Below, piece by piece: positions 22,819-47,900 of a DNA stretch of 64,000 nt. The stretch is from Icerya purchasi (lineage: Eukaryota > Arthropoda > Insecta > Hemiptera > Monophlebidae): contig CM077115.1 in assembly GCA_039619475.1 (NCBI GenBank), positions 60,518,864 to 60,582,863 of the forward strand. The letters run 5' to 3'. The notes under the pieces were generated by a model, which did not search any database, was not told the DNA's origin, and worked only from the letters and a program-made list of their open reading frames with translations. Each line of letters starts with the position of its first letter. Positions within the stretch are counted from its first letter, which is position 1. Made by a program: the position numbers and the translations under genes.

Positions 22819-25400
22819 CAGGGCCGAATTTAGAATCTGTAGGCCCCTAGGCTGAACCTGTAGTGCGGGCCCTCCCCCGGAAATATTTTGAAAATTTACG
22901 TGCAAAAATCGTATTTTGGAGCAATTTTCTAATTAAAACCCTAAAAAAAAAACATTTAAAGTTGATTGTAGAAAATTTTACTACACAGTATTTAGAATTT
23001 AATGAATTGATGAGATAAAAATGAAAAGAATTGAAAATCATTAAAGTGTTCAACACGATTTATTAACATTGCTATGACCAATTATATTAGAAAAAGAACA
23101 TAAAGTTAAAATTAACGTCGATGTCATTCTGTTTATGTTGCCAAATATGCAAAAAAAGTATTTCAATTTTAAAAATAACATATTGTAATTTGAAGTAAAC
23201 ATGTTAGGCAAATGCAAAATATATAAAAATGGAATGCAACAAATAGCAAATTTTACTTATATTTAATTCAAATATATTACTTTCCTAAACAATCAGACTT
23301 AAAAGGAAAGTGAAATGTTAAATTATTTGAAATAAAATGTATAGAAATGCATTGATGAAAAATTTAGTACGGCAGACTTATACGTTATTTCAAACCTCAT
23401 TTACCAAAATTTTTTGAAAACAGCTGTGTGTACATTTACTGCTAAATACTACATATAACTTGGAAATGGCTCAGTGATTAATTGGTTTGCGCCTACACTT
23501 CAAACTAACGAAGCTACTTATAAGATCTTCATAACTTGGTTGTCTTAAAATATTACTTTCAATATTGCGCAAAGCCAAAACGTCGAGCCTGTCTTCTAAT
23601 GTGGAGGTTCGAAACCTGTTTTTGATCAACTTCAATTTTGAAAATATTCTTTCTCCACTGCTGTTTGTGACCATAAGTGACAAGTACATTCTTAGGGCGA
23701 CCTCGATATTAGGAAAACAATCTTTGACATTATTTTCTAGGCGGAGTTTATACATCCACCTCTCTTAACTAATTTCTTTTTCATTTTTCTTATCATCTTC
23801 TTGAAACTTCTGGTAAAAAAACTTGAAATGAATCAGTTCATTTCCCAATTAATCGTCTAAGTCATTGTTATATGTTTCTACTAAGTTTTGAGCTGCTGCA
23901 ATTACCTATTCATCGGTAAGAGTATCTAACTTGTTGAGAAACCCAAAACGGGTTTCAACTAGTTTGTATGCCTCAAACCTCTGCCGCAATGAAGATTCAA
24001 ATTGATCTATTACAGGAAGGAAATTGTGGGTTCGAATACATTCTGATGGGGTGAGCTTAACTTCTGGGGCTTGGACACAGTCAAAAGGTGCCAACCGCAC
24101 GTTTCTTTTGCGCTTGTGCAGTGTTTCACTCTCATACGCAATGCAATCAGCTAACTCAGAAGCTTTGACTTCATATTCTTTAATGCTATCCCGTTTTGTT
24201 CCTATGAAGATTGTTAGCGATGTCAGTGCTGAGGTGGCTGTGTTCCCGTCCAATCTAGGGTTCTGCAGAGTTTTACTAGTTTTGTTTACATGTCCCAAAA
24301 TATCATCCTAAAATACTGTGTAGAGCCTCGTTTCCGCCATTGACATTTTGTTATGCAAACTTAGAGCAGTAACACGTGATTTTCCTGAATTTTCTTTGTC
24401 TTCTGAAATTTCAAGAAGTGCATTTTTTATTTCCTTATAGCCTCGCAAGAGGGCTTTAGTAGCATCTGCTCGGCATGACCAACATGTTGTTGTTGTCCTT
24501 TTTGGAACGAGAATGCGTTTGTCAGTTTCTGCTTTTTTCAAGCAGTCGGTTAGAACTTTATGTAGTTGAGGCTGTAAAATATACATAAAGTTCTTCCAAA
24601 AAGTCAAAAAATCTTACAGCACTGAGACAGCACTTGGCAGCAGCCTGCACTACAAGATTGAGTGAGTTCCCAGCGCAAGGTACCCATACTACTAAATATT
24701 TTCTTCCAGTACCAGCGCTTGATTCAACAGGGATGTGTTCCTCTAAATATCTGAATATAACAGTAAGCTAATCAACGTGACCTTCATCTGGTGTTGAGTC
24801 TACTGATATTGAATAGTACATTGACTTCCTGATTCGAGAGATAACTTCATTGAAAACTCGTTTGCCAATTAGTTGCACAACTTCGTCGCAAATTATCGAT
24901 GATACGTAGTTGGTGTGACCACTTCCACGGTTTCCATGGTTTTTTATGTGATTGCTTAAAAAGTCGTCATATTGTGCTATAAGCTCCAGTAGTCCTAGGT
25001 AGTTATCGTTTCTTGGTGACCCAAGTGTCTGCTTTTCCCCTTCGAATGCTAGACTTCTTTCGCTGATAAAAACTATCACACTTATCAATCTCCTGAGAAC
25101 TTCTCGCCAGTATTTTGCTACATCTTCTGCTTGCCGTGCCAGTTCTTCATCAATACGCCCCACTTCTTCAGAGCGTCCTGAAAAATCAATGACAACATTC
25201 AGGTGGTTTTTAGATGATTCGTGTTCAACCAGATGTATAACAGCATTTTTCCAATCACAATAACCACCATGTGTAAACTGTGAGCGTGTTCGGGAGAAAA
25301 ATTTGCATACATAGCAATAGACATGTCCATTGCTAGGTGAAAAACAGAGCCACGAACATCCCATTTTTGGACAGCGTTCGACTCATCAGAGCCTCCCGCC
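22819..25400 (-). mobile_element. Second hAT (ZMYM1-like) element, inserted in the first
   Basis: The terminus is CAGGGCCGAATTTAGAATC at 22,819, a classic hAT end, and 8 bp of flank (AAAATACT) precede it. On the minus strand the transposase starts near 25,383 and ends near 23,471. About 420 bp between the stop and the terminus form a 3' untranslated part. The 5' terminus is not found. An RTE-like LINE sequence starts at about 25,410, so the left part of the element (in its own orientation) is truncated or replaced. Confidence 0.8.
23471..25382 (-). pseudogene. hAT (ZMYM1-like) transposase, frame-shifted and internally deleted
   Basis: The first part has a TTF-type zinc finger (WLCFSPSNGHVYCYVCKFFS, then HLVEHESSKNH), then LISVIVFISERSLAFEGEKQ and ISRIRKSMYYSISVDSTPDE (catalytic region start), over 25,364-24,768. 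A short stretch follows without the GQGYDNGANM block, jumping to WVPCAGNSLNLVVQAAAKC: an internal deletion. Then come TTTTCWSCRADATKALL, a helical insert (24,298-23,906) and the dimerisation domain YLSLMVTNSSGERIFSKLK (23,755-23,471). Intact relatives are 700-800 residues. Stops and shifts make it inactive. Confidence 0.85.
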
Positions 25401-25409
25401 TTCCCACAT

Positions 25410-26995
25410 CATCATTCAGGAATTCCATTACATCTGCCAAAACATACTCAAGTACAGACATAAATTCAGACTACAACCTTCTAGTGGCTAAAATGGTCAT
25501 TCGTTTAAAGAATACAAAGAAACTAAAGTGTAATTACCTTAATCATAAGAAGTTGAAGGATTCAAAGACCAGTTTGGCCCTGAAAAATTCGATTTCATTG
25601 GAGATTAAGAAAAGACGTGATGAATTTGAAGAGGACAAGCCCATCGATAATTAATGGACCTTCTTTCAGACTACAGTTTTAGGAAAACGAACGAACATCT
25701 TAAATCGGAGAAAAAACTATTGAATTAATGAAGAAATAATGGAATTGATTGAGACAAGACGGAATGTGAAGAATTACCGGGCACAATATCAACAAATTAA
25801 TCGAGAAATCCGGAAGAAAATCAGAGAAGCGAAATCGGAAAATTTTAGGTGAAAATGTGAAGAGGTAGAAAGTCTACAAAAAAAAAACACGATATATTCA
25901 ACTTTCATAAAAAAATTATGGAGGCTGCTGGTCTATTTAGACAGATAAGGTCAGTCACATTACGAGACAGTCTTGCTAGACCAATAACAAAGTAGACGGT
26001 ATCAGGAAAGAATGAGAATCATACATTGGTGAGCTCTTCAATGGTACGTGTGGTAATCAAACCTCAACAGACATTACTAACTGCTTAAAAATCCTACCAA
26101 GTGAAGTGAAAAAAACTTTAAAGTCGGCAAAGTCACACAAAGCTATAGGCCCAGATGAAGTCCCGGTTGAGTTATTACAAGCGTTAGATGATAATGGCCT
26201 ACAAATTCCGGTCAAAATTCTTAATGAAATATATCAGGGGGTTTTTTTACAAAAAGATTGGTTGATATCACAATTCATAATGATACCAAAAACGCCAAAT
26301 CCAAAATATTGCCATGAATTCAGAATGATAATCAATACGAGTACACACTGAAAATACTGTTACCAATTATACACGCAAGAATTGCAAACATATACGAAGA
26401 AAACTTGAGCCCAGAACAATTTGGTTTTAAACCAGGAGCAGGTACTTGAAAAGCGATCTTTTGCATAAATGTACTTATTCAAAGGTGTCTAGAGTTCCAA
26501 CAACCCCTATTTCTATGCTTTATGGACTTCGAAAAAGCCTTTGATAAAGTCCAGCATCAAAAGCTGTTCGAAATACTGGAAGTCATTGGATTGGATCCAG
26601 TAGATCGTCGAATAATCAAAAACCTATAACTTAACCACAACGTTATTATTTCATTAAATCAAAATACTACTTCGAATCCAATTAATTTTAATCACGGAGT
26701 GAGGCAAGGATATGTCTTTAATTTAATAAAAATTCGAAAACTGAAATATTTTGTACACTTGATCCGTGGGACAAGATACACCTTGCTACAAACCATTTTG
26801 ATGGGAAAAATTGAAGGTAAAGAAAAGTTGTACGCAGGAAACGTACCTGGTTCTGTGATATCAAGACGTGGACAGGATTAAATACAGAGTGGTTGGTACA
26901 TTCCGCGTACGACAGAGAGCGGTACTAGGATATCATTAAAACTTCACCAGATGGCCATCCATGACTGAGATCGGTTAGGACAGCAAGAAAAAGAA
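25410..26995 (+). mobile_element. RTE/CR1-like LINE, endonuclease end to C-terminus, internally deleted
   Basis: The order is: end of an AP endonuclease (INSDYNLLVAKMVIRLKNTK, about 25,462-25,520), then KSHKAIGPDEVPVELLQAL and QFIMIPKTPNP. RT follows with SPEQFGFKPGAGT, LFLCFMDFEKAFDKVQH (motif A, catalytic Asp kept) and NHGVRQGYV. The sequence then jumps at about 26,720 to the C-terminal RKLKYFVHLIRGTRYTLLQ and KIEGK. The tail WFCDIKTWTGLNTEWLVHSA and YDRERY follows in another frame. The YADD motif has been lost in the jump. The end is AAG-rich. Several stops; inactive. Confidence 0.85.
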
Positions 26996-29625
26996 GAAGC
27001 AATCTTGACTTTTAAATAAAGCAAAAATTATAAAACTGTAAAACATTTATATGTAAAATCATAAATAGACCTAAATTATTAAATTTTTAAGTACTTTTGT
27101 GAAAATCAAAATACCCAGCAACGCCTACAAAAGATAGAATGCTAAAATTTAGTTGGCACAGCTCTCATAACTTGTAAATAACAGAAAAATGATGACTCGT
27201 AAAAACTTCTTTTGAATTTTCAAATTCTGAATTATTTTTATTAAAATAAAAATGTCTAAGAATGAGGTGAAAAACATGAAATTTAGAATTTATAACACTT
27301 CCAATTTACAACGGAGAGGAAAATTAGGAAGTCTAAAAAATGTTATACATTAAACCATAAATGGGCTCAAATTTCCATATTTTTAAGTATTTATTTTATA
27401 ATCAAACTATCTAATGAAAACTACTGAAAGTAAAAAGCTAAATTTGGTAGTTGTAAACCCCTTGACTTGTAATTAACGGGAAAATTATAAAATACTCCCC
27501 ATTTTTCAAATCTTTTTAGTCATTTTCTTTTTTTTTAAATTTAAACTTCTTAGTTGTAGAAAACCAAAATTTATTTGATACAGCACTCCTAGTTTATAAA
27601 CGGCAGAAGAATTGTAAATACAAACCTCTAAAGGGCTTCAAAATTGTTTCATTTTTTGAAGTGCCTCTTTAATGATTAAAATGCAGAATGTAATACCTGT
27701 TTAACCTAAAAATCTATATTCGATTGTATGAATTTCTTGATTTATAAGTAATATGAAATTTTTAAGGTCTAAAAATTTATAAACTAAAGCCTCAAAGTAA
27801 GCCTAAGTTTCTAAATTTTCAACTTCTTCTATAAAAACTAAAATACACTGTAATAAATATCAGGCATAGAAAATTGAATTTTGATTTAACATCCAAACTA
27901 AATTTCATGTTCTAAACAATGTTCTCAAGTTTTCAAGCGTTAAGTGCACTTTTTTTTTTGAGTGCTGAATAATATAAAAAAACGTAAAAATTTGAAATTT
28001 GAGGTGTATAAACATTTTGACTAGTTAGTAACAGGAAAAACTGTACAATTTAAAAATATTTCAATGCAAAACCTTAAATGGGCCCAAAATTTTAAAATTT
28101 AATGTATTATTTTACATGAATATTTTCAGAAATTTTGTTAAAATGCTTATATAATAGCGGTATTACAAAAGAACTTTTTAAATCATAAATAATATTTTAT
28201 ATGTAACTCCAAGTGGGTCATACTCATCTATGATTGCAAGCAGTAGAAAGTAGAAATTGGTAGATACAACTTTTTAATATTTAAATAATGAGAAAATTAT
28301 GAAATATGAAAAAAACCAATCTCTAAATAGGTAAAAATTTGTAATTTTAAAGTGTTTTAATGAAAACTAAAATATCTAGAAATAAACAATGTAAAACTAA
28401 AATTTGGAGGGCACATCACTTCTGATTTGTTGATGGGAATTATGAAACCCAAACAATTATAAATGGAAAGCTCCGCGTGGACTTCAAATTTTCAATATGT
28501 CATTTATTACTCAAGAATTAAAATGTACAAAGGAACGGCTATTTAATATAAAAAGTTAAATTTGGGTGTCAGAAAACAAAAAAATTACGAAATCTAAAAA
28601 ATTTTAAATACAAAACTTTAAATAAGCCCAAACTCTAAATTTATAAGTATTTCTATAAAAATCAGAATACCCTAAAAGTAAAGGATTAAAAGTTGATAAT
28701 ATTCCTAACCTAAAAAATAACAGGAAAATTATGAAACTTAAAAAATTTTTGATACAAAACTTTAAATGGGCCTAATTTTTAAAACGTGTAAATACTTTTA
28801 GGAAAATCAAAATAAAAGGCAACAATTATGAGTTAAAAAGCTGATATTCCGTACATATAACACATTTAATTTATAAACAGCAGTGAAATGATGAAACCTG
28901 AAAAATTTTATTTAGAGAACCATATTCTTTTCTTCAGGTGCCGTACACGCTACATAGCGCGTTGGCGCAACCTATTCGTACACTTTTAGCTGTACCGATA
29001 TAGGTTGTGTACTAGGCAATTATTACATGCAACGCAGATGTACACACGCAAGACACATTCGGAACTGATTAGTAATCGTTTGATTTATCGATATACGAAT
29101 GCAGTTGTGTCTGCTGTGTACTGGCCTAGCGCGCATATAATGTTGAACGTGGTGGTTCGCCGTTGCCTTCCACGTGACTATTAACGATTATTTTATTTAT
29201 TCATTTAAATTCTTGTAATAAGTTCGTCGTTGCTAGGGATCGAACCTATGACCGTCATATCGGAAGTCAAGCGCTCTAGCAACTAGGCTATCGCGACGAC
29301 AAAGAACCATAGACAGGCTCTAATTTTGAAAATTTTAAGTATTATTTTTAGATCAAAAGTACCTAATGGAAACTCTCAAAGTTAGATCGAATGTTCGAAC
29401 TTTGATGGGTGTAAAATCCTTAACTAATAAATAATTGGAGAATTATGAAAATTAAAAAAAGTAAATTATAAACCCCAAATGAGCTCGCATTTTAAAAATA
29501 TATTACAATTTTAATAAAAATTAAAATATCTGCAGTTATAAGTGTAAATTATAAAGAGTCAAAATTACCCATTAACATTGTAAAGAATATATTTCAAAAA
29601 CAGAACAATGTTTAGTGAATCCATT
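26995..29625. repeat. Degenerate tandem array, period about 140 bp
   Basis: A recurring motif set appears about every 125-160 bp: AATTTATAAATAACAGGAAAATTATGAAAC-like, then AAATACAAAACCTTAAATGGGC-like, then AATTTTTAAGTATTTTTATGAAAATC-like. Anchors of the first motif lie near 27,013, 27,170, 27,310, 27,470, 27,595, 27,735, 28,020, 28,290, 28,425, 28,700, 28,865 and 29,420. Between some anchors a diverged unit fits the gap. About 16-17 units, each very AT-rich. It begins where the LINE ends. A SINE interrupts it at 28,925-29,302. Confidence 0.7.
28925..29302 (-). mobile_element. tRNA-derived SINE with target-site duplication
   Basis: On the minus strand the element starts with a tRNA-like head (29,300 to 29,225). 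It has an A box TAGCCTAGTTGCTAGAGC (29,273-29,290) and a perfect B box GGTTCGATCCC (29,236-29,246), the internal RNA polymerase III promoter. A body of about 250 bp follows, shared with 11,055-11,300, and then an A/G-rich 3' end. The 9-bp duplication AGAACCATA flanks it (28,916-28,924 and 29,303-29,311). Mispaired T and anticodon arms show it is not a working tRNA. Confidence 0.85.
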
Positions 29626-30832
29626 TATTTTCGCTGCAATATACTTAAGTCTAACAGTATTTAAATTTAATAAGTAAATATGTACTGGAATGGCTATTTT
29701 TAGACAAAATAAAATTAAAAATGTTAGATTTTCATTACAACAAATGTGTATAAGAAGTGTAAAATATTAATCTTTTATATTGTAACACTAATTCACTTAT
29801 TTATGAGCTTAAAACATTTGATTTTTATAACGATTTTAAAGACGATGCAGAGTATTTTGATACAAATGATTACAAAAAGAATCATTTGAGTCATTTTGGG
29901 GATTACAAAAAGAAGCTGAGAATATTTAAGTATGTGTTGAATGTGATTTTAGTTGTAGAGTTTATTGGGCTAGGTAGGTCAAAAAATGTATTCTATAAAT
30001 TTTACGAGTATAAATAATTGAGAAATTAAAATATGTAAAGGAAAGAAGTTTTTTATAATTAAGAATAAAATTAATTTTATACATTATTGTTTATCTATTT
30101 ATGTTTTACAATTTTGCATGAGAATTAATTATTCACATATATCCGTAATTGAACAACTGTATTATAATTAACTTTCATTCTTTCTAATATTTATACTACA
30201 TTTATCTTACACACGCTCACAGGTAATTTAAAAGTTTGAATTTGAAAGACAGGAACAGTAGTTATTTTACATACATTTAACTTTGTAAATACTAGGGGTG
30301 GATCCAGAAAAACATTTTTGGCAGGGAAATTATATAATTACGTAATATCTAATATAGTAGACAGTAGATTTGAGAAATTCCTTGTTTCATAAAGAAAATC
30401 AAATAGCAACCTCTTTAGAAATTTAAGAATGTTTTAATTATTACGTGTTAATTAAATTTTGTTTTATTTTTAGGTGAAACATAAAAAAACTATTAAGTTC
30501 TGGCTAAAATGGTAGTTGAGAATTTGAATAGAAAATAACTAAAAAAAGTAGAACGATTAATACTTTTTACTAGACTTTAATTCTTTTTTAGTTTTGTCAG
30601 TAAACCGATCCGAACTGATTGCCTGTGAGCAAGTTTAAATATAGATATATATATATTTCTCATTGAACTATTTTCATTTACATTGCAAAATAAAAATTAA
30701 AAATAAATAAAAGAGACAAAAGATAGACGGCGGTTGCGTTTAAAATAGAATAAAGACATAACATTAATAGTTTTACTACAAAACAGTATTAAATATTAGT
30801 TATAATTAAATCCATAGGTAATATATATACGA

Positions 30833-30867
<35 letters not shown>

Positions 30868-31441
30868 AAACTTTATAGTATAAACTAAGTTTTTCTGTTA
30901 TAACAGTTTTTTTCATCGAGATTTTGATTCTTTGGGTGGTGAGACGACCCCTATTCACTCTCCTCATCATTCCCCGCCATTGATACGCCACTGCATAAAT
31001 ACATGTATACGGTGTTTATTTATTTTTTTTGTAGATTTAGTAATTAAACTAAATTTCAAAATAAACATTAAAGTTAAACAGAAACTTTATAATTTTAAAT
31101 CTATGAATTGTTTATTCCTTCCCCTCATAAAATTATTGTGTAAATATTTAAATGGCTCTAGTATCTTTTTTTTTTTGTTTTATTTTTTCAGGCAATTTAT
31201 TATACATACTTATGACTATGTGTATGTGATCGTCTTGTTGATGTTTTACGAAGCATCCAGGGAGAACGCCGTGACGTCTAAAACGCAGAACGACATTTTG
31301 CAATTTTCGTTATTATCTATGAAACTATATATTGATTACTTTTCTTACTGTTCAAAACAAAAAAACAAAAAAAAAAAAAACATCCCTATTCAAAAAATTT
31401 TATACGGGGTGTTATGATTCCATACTTTTTATATATTATAG
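29626..31441. other. AT-rich spacer with a TA array
   Basis: No gene seen. A TA array of about 33 bp sits at 30,833-30,865. The long frame at 30,932-31,417 is low-complexity and unsupported. Confidence 0.45.
30833..30865. repeat. TA microsatellite
   Basis: TA run of about 16 units with one ACGAG break just before it, upstream of the bromodomain gene. Confidence 0.9.
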
Positions 31442-31598
31442 AATGGAAAGTAAAATGATGTCAGATTATACAAAGTGTAAAATTTGTTTAGAAAATAGTA
31501 AAAGAACATATGCGTATTATCACCTAAAAAATATGAATAACATTAACACTACAGAGAGTAACATTATTTGTTGTTTATGTGAAAAAAATTTACAATTC
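31442..31598 (+). CDS. Candidate zinc-finger (ZAD-like) exon
   Basis: An acceptor TTATAG precedes 31,442, an ATG lies at 31,443, and a good donor (TTC/GTAAGG) follows 31,598, leaving 52 codons in phase 0. The peptide has CKICLEN near the start (Cys 12 and 15) and ICCLCEKNLQF at the end. The pair of CxxC motifs resembles the zinc-binding ends of insect ZAD domains, though the spacing (about 28 residues) is shorter than usual. No further exon could be found before the bromodomain gene starts only 250 bp away on the same strand. It may be a real nested gene, an alternative 5' exon, or a relic. Confidence 0.3.
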
Positions 31599-31625
31599 GT
31601 AAGGATTTCTATAATTATGTAAATT

Positions 31626-31732
31626 TGCGCATGCGCTTTAAACGTCATGGCGTTCTCGCTAGACGCTTGTTTTGACCCTTGCCATGTGCGTCTGCGCATA
31701 AATATCAGTTATCGATCAATCAACTATCGATA
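31626..31732 (+). promoter_or_regulatory. Housekeeping-type promoter sites of the bromodomain gene
   Basis: TGCGCATGCGC at 31,626-31,636 is the palindromic NRF1/Ewg-type site. TATCGATA at 31,725-31,732 is an exact DRE, the DREF site of insect housekeeping promoters. A TTATCGAT half-like site lies just upstream at about 31,709. No TATA box is seen. These sites lie 115-220 bp before the ATG, in a locally less AT-rich stretch with several CpG. Confidence 0.55.
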
Positions 31733-31846
31733 AAGTTTTTCGCGTATTGCTTGTAGCGTTTTGTTTGGATACAGAGTCAAAGTGTACAAAGTTTTAGTTT
31801 TGAATTACTGATTATTTACTTATTTTAGCGTATTTCCAGTGACAAT

Positions 31847-44929
<13,083 letters not shown>

Positions 44930-47900
44930 AAACGGCCCCGATTAAAAATTAAACATTTTTATAGAAAGAAGAAGAAAAAATAATTTACAAATGCAATTTT
45001 TTTTTTTTTTTAAATTGCATTTAACATACAATCACGTATAGTCACTTTATTGCTTATATTGCTAGCACGTACTTTTCTTTGTTTCTTTTCAAAAACTGCT
45101 TAAATTTTATCAATTTTCCGACCATTTTTTTCCCCAGGAAGTCATGAAGTAGATTTTATAAATCACATGTATGATATGCAGCTTTTTAATGGTTTTTTTC
45201 TTCTTTTTTAAAAAAAAATATGGAACGGAAAATATTAAACGGTGTTAATTATCCAGCCTAAAATGGAAGTAGTAGAAAAATTCCTCTTCCAGTATCTTTA
45301 AATAATTACTATAAATTCTGACATAGATTTTAATATAGTTTATTGAATAATCCAATTACATATAAGTTTTAAAATGTGATCTTGAATATATTTAAATGTG
45401 TATAATATTATTTTTAGTTTTGTATTTAACGTTATTCATGTGCGCGGTATAGTGTTTTAAATTATATTTTATGAAATCAAAAAATCTATTTCAAATATAT
45501 CCTCAATTCAAAAAAAAAAAAAAAAAAACTTTTTTTTTAATGATAAGCAGAAAAAATTAAATAGGCGGCAAATTAATCATCTTAAAGCGAGAAGAGTAGA
45601 AAACTGTGTCTCCCTAATTATCTCTAAGATAACTATTATGAACTCTGCCATCGATTTTAATATAATTGAATAACTTAATTATATATAAGTTTTAAAATAT
45701 GATCTTAAAAAATCTAAAATTGTGTATATTATTTTTAGTTTTATATTTAATGTCATTCGTATGCGCAGTTTGTATTAAATTATATTTTACAGAATTATAA
45801 TTTTTTTTTTGTTACAGTCACCTTGCTTATTCGATATTCTCGATTTATCGGTTTTATCTAAATAGTGTTATTTCTTGTTATGTGGTATTTAAAATTTAAA
45901 ATTCAACAATACCTGTAATATTAAGAAGTCGCATCAGAATTTTCGCTAGGAGAAAAAAAAAAGAGAAGAAAATGCATATTTTAATGAATTCGAGAGATAC
46001 GTATTTTCGTACTGTTAAATTCGAAATTAGCTATTTCTCAGTGACCATCTAGTTATAATTAAATAAATGCGACTGTCTGGTTATGTTACGGATACGATAA
46101 CTGTTTCGTTGATTGTATTATGTATGTTTGATTTGCCGGCTTCATGTGTGCTGTTGCGCGGGGTTATTTGTGCTTATGAGTGCGTTGACAATGAACACAT
46201 GCGAGCTTCGAATACAGTTAACTATTTTATTTGACGTAATGGGAAACTAATAGACGATTTGTGTTATAATATACTTTTCTGATTGTCCACACCGAGATAA
46301 TTTCGATCACTGTAAATCGTTTAACAAACTTCTGCAAAAATTTATTAAACAAATTTTATTTAAATATTATTTTGAATTTTAAACGAGAAGTAGTCGTCGT
46401 GTTTATCGCTTATATGTATCGAGTATTTTTGAAAATTATTTTTAATTTTACCGATGTAAAATTTTACAATTTGTAGTTAATAAATAGAAGTTTAATATTT
46501 GAAAAAGTTTAATTTTTTTATTTTTGGTTATAAAGCAGCGGAGTTGCGTAATTAATTACGATTATAGTATTACATGTATTCTCCCTTCTTAACCAGAGTT
46601 GAACCTGATCGATTACTTTTGATAATTAACTACAAAATAATGTCCGTAACTGCGACAATTTAGAATATAATCGATTACACTTTCGTTATTGATACAAATT
46701 ATTGCACATAATTACAAAGTACTTAAACTGAAGATTTTGCAGTGGAATCGCGATGACCAGTAAAATAACAACCCTATGTTTAAATATCTGCGTGATAATT
46801 AGAGTTCGTACATATGGCCCTTTATAAAAATATGTCTGCGCAAGAAATAAATAAATTAGTAAATGAAGAAAAAACTACCTTTTATTTTTTTATTCGCCTA
46901 CTATTGAAAGGATAAAACTATTATAGAGGTATCTTTAAATATGAAGTTACTACTATATACATATTCATGCAGTTGTCAGCACTAAGGGATAATGATAATT
47001 CAGTTGATAAACCTCCCATTAGTACTTCGTAATTATGCATTATGTTTATTGTTAATTATAATTATTAAAGTAATTGACTATCAAATAGTTGCAATTGCAG
47101 AAATCAGTTTTGTGTTAATTACCAAAGGTAATATTGAACATATCTAATGCTGCAAAGCAGTAATTAATTTTGATAAAACGACAAATTATTAATTTTTTTA
47201 AAAATTAAAAATGGACTTTCGTTTTTTCCGTTTAGCTAGTTTATTTCTAACTTATTGTTATTTAATATTCTTACGTGTAATATTTATAATTGTTTTCAAA
47301 CGTAGTACGTGTCTGCGTTATCAACGATTCATTCTAGCGAAAGCTGTTTTTACTTACGTGTAAAATATTATGTTTTCATATGCTTCAGTGTATTGAAATC
47401 ATAAATTTTATGGGGATTTCATTTTTACCTAAAAAAGCCAATAATAATAATATTTAAAATATTCAAGTACCCGTATAAGGGGAGTGCTGCAAAGTAGTTG
47501 TAAAATTACAATTCGCCAATAACATTTTTGTTTCATACAATCGACAAAAGAATGAAAGTTTCAAGTTAGTGACGAATTTGAGAAATGCACTGCTGCAAGT
47601 CCAATATTTTATAAAAGAAAAATTGTTGAAATTTCATATTTTAAATTTAAAAAATACATTTTATATATAAAACTGTTACTGTTCGTTTAAATTAATACGT
47701 TAGGATTTCAATTATATTATCTGATGTAGGGTTAATTAATTCATGTAAAGGTTCATTTTTTAATATGTAAATTTATTACGGCGAATACAAATCTTTTTTT
47801 CCTCATAAACGGTTTTTACTAAAATGCAACTATAGAATGCTGCGAACCGTTTAGCCCATTATTTTTCATCTATAGTTGTGAAACATTATTCGCCGTATAA

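Noticed and set aside
29225..29300. A functional tRNA gene on the minus strand
   Set aside because: A and B boxes are good, but the acceptor, T and anticodon arms have several mismatches, and the sequence is the head of a SINE with its own duplication.
30932..31417. A 161-codon plus-strand frame upstream of the bromodomain gene
   Set aside because: Low-complexity Phe/Tyr/Lys-rich translation of AT-rich DNA, no motif.
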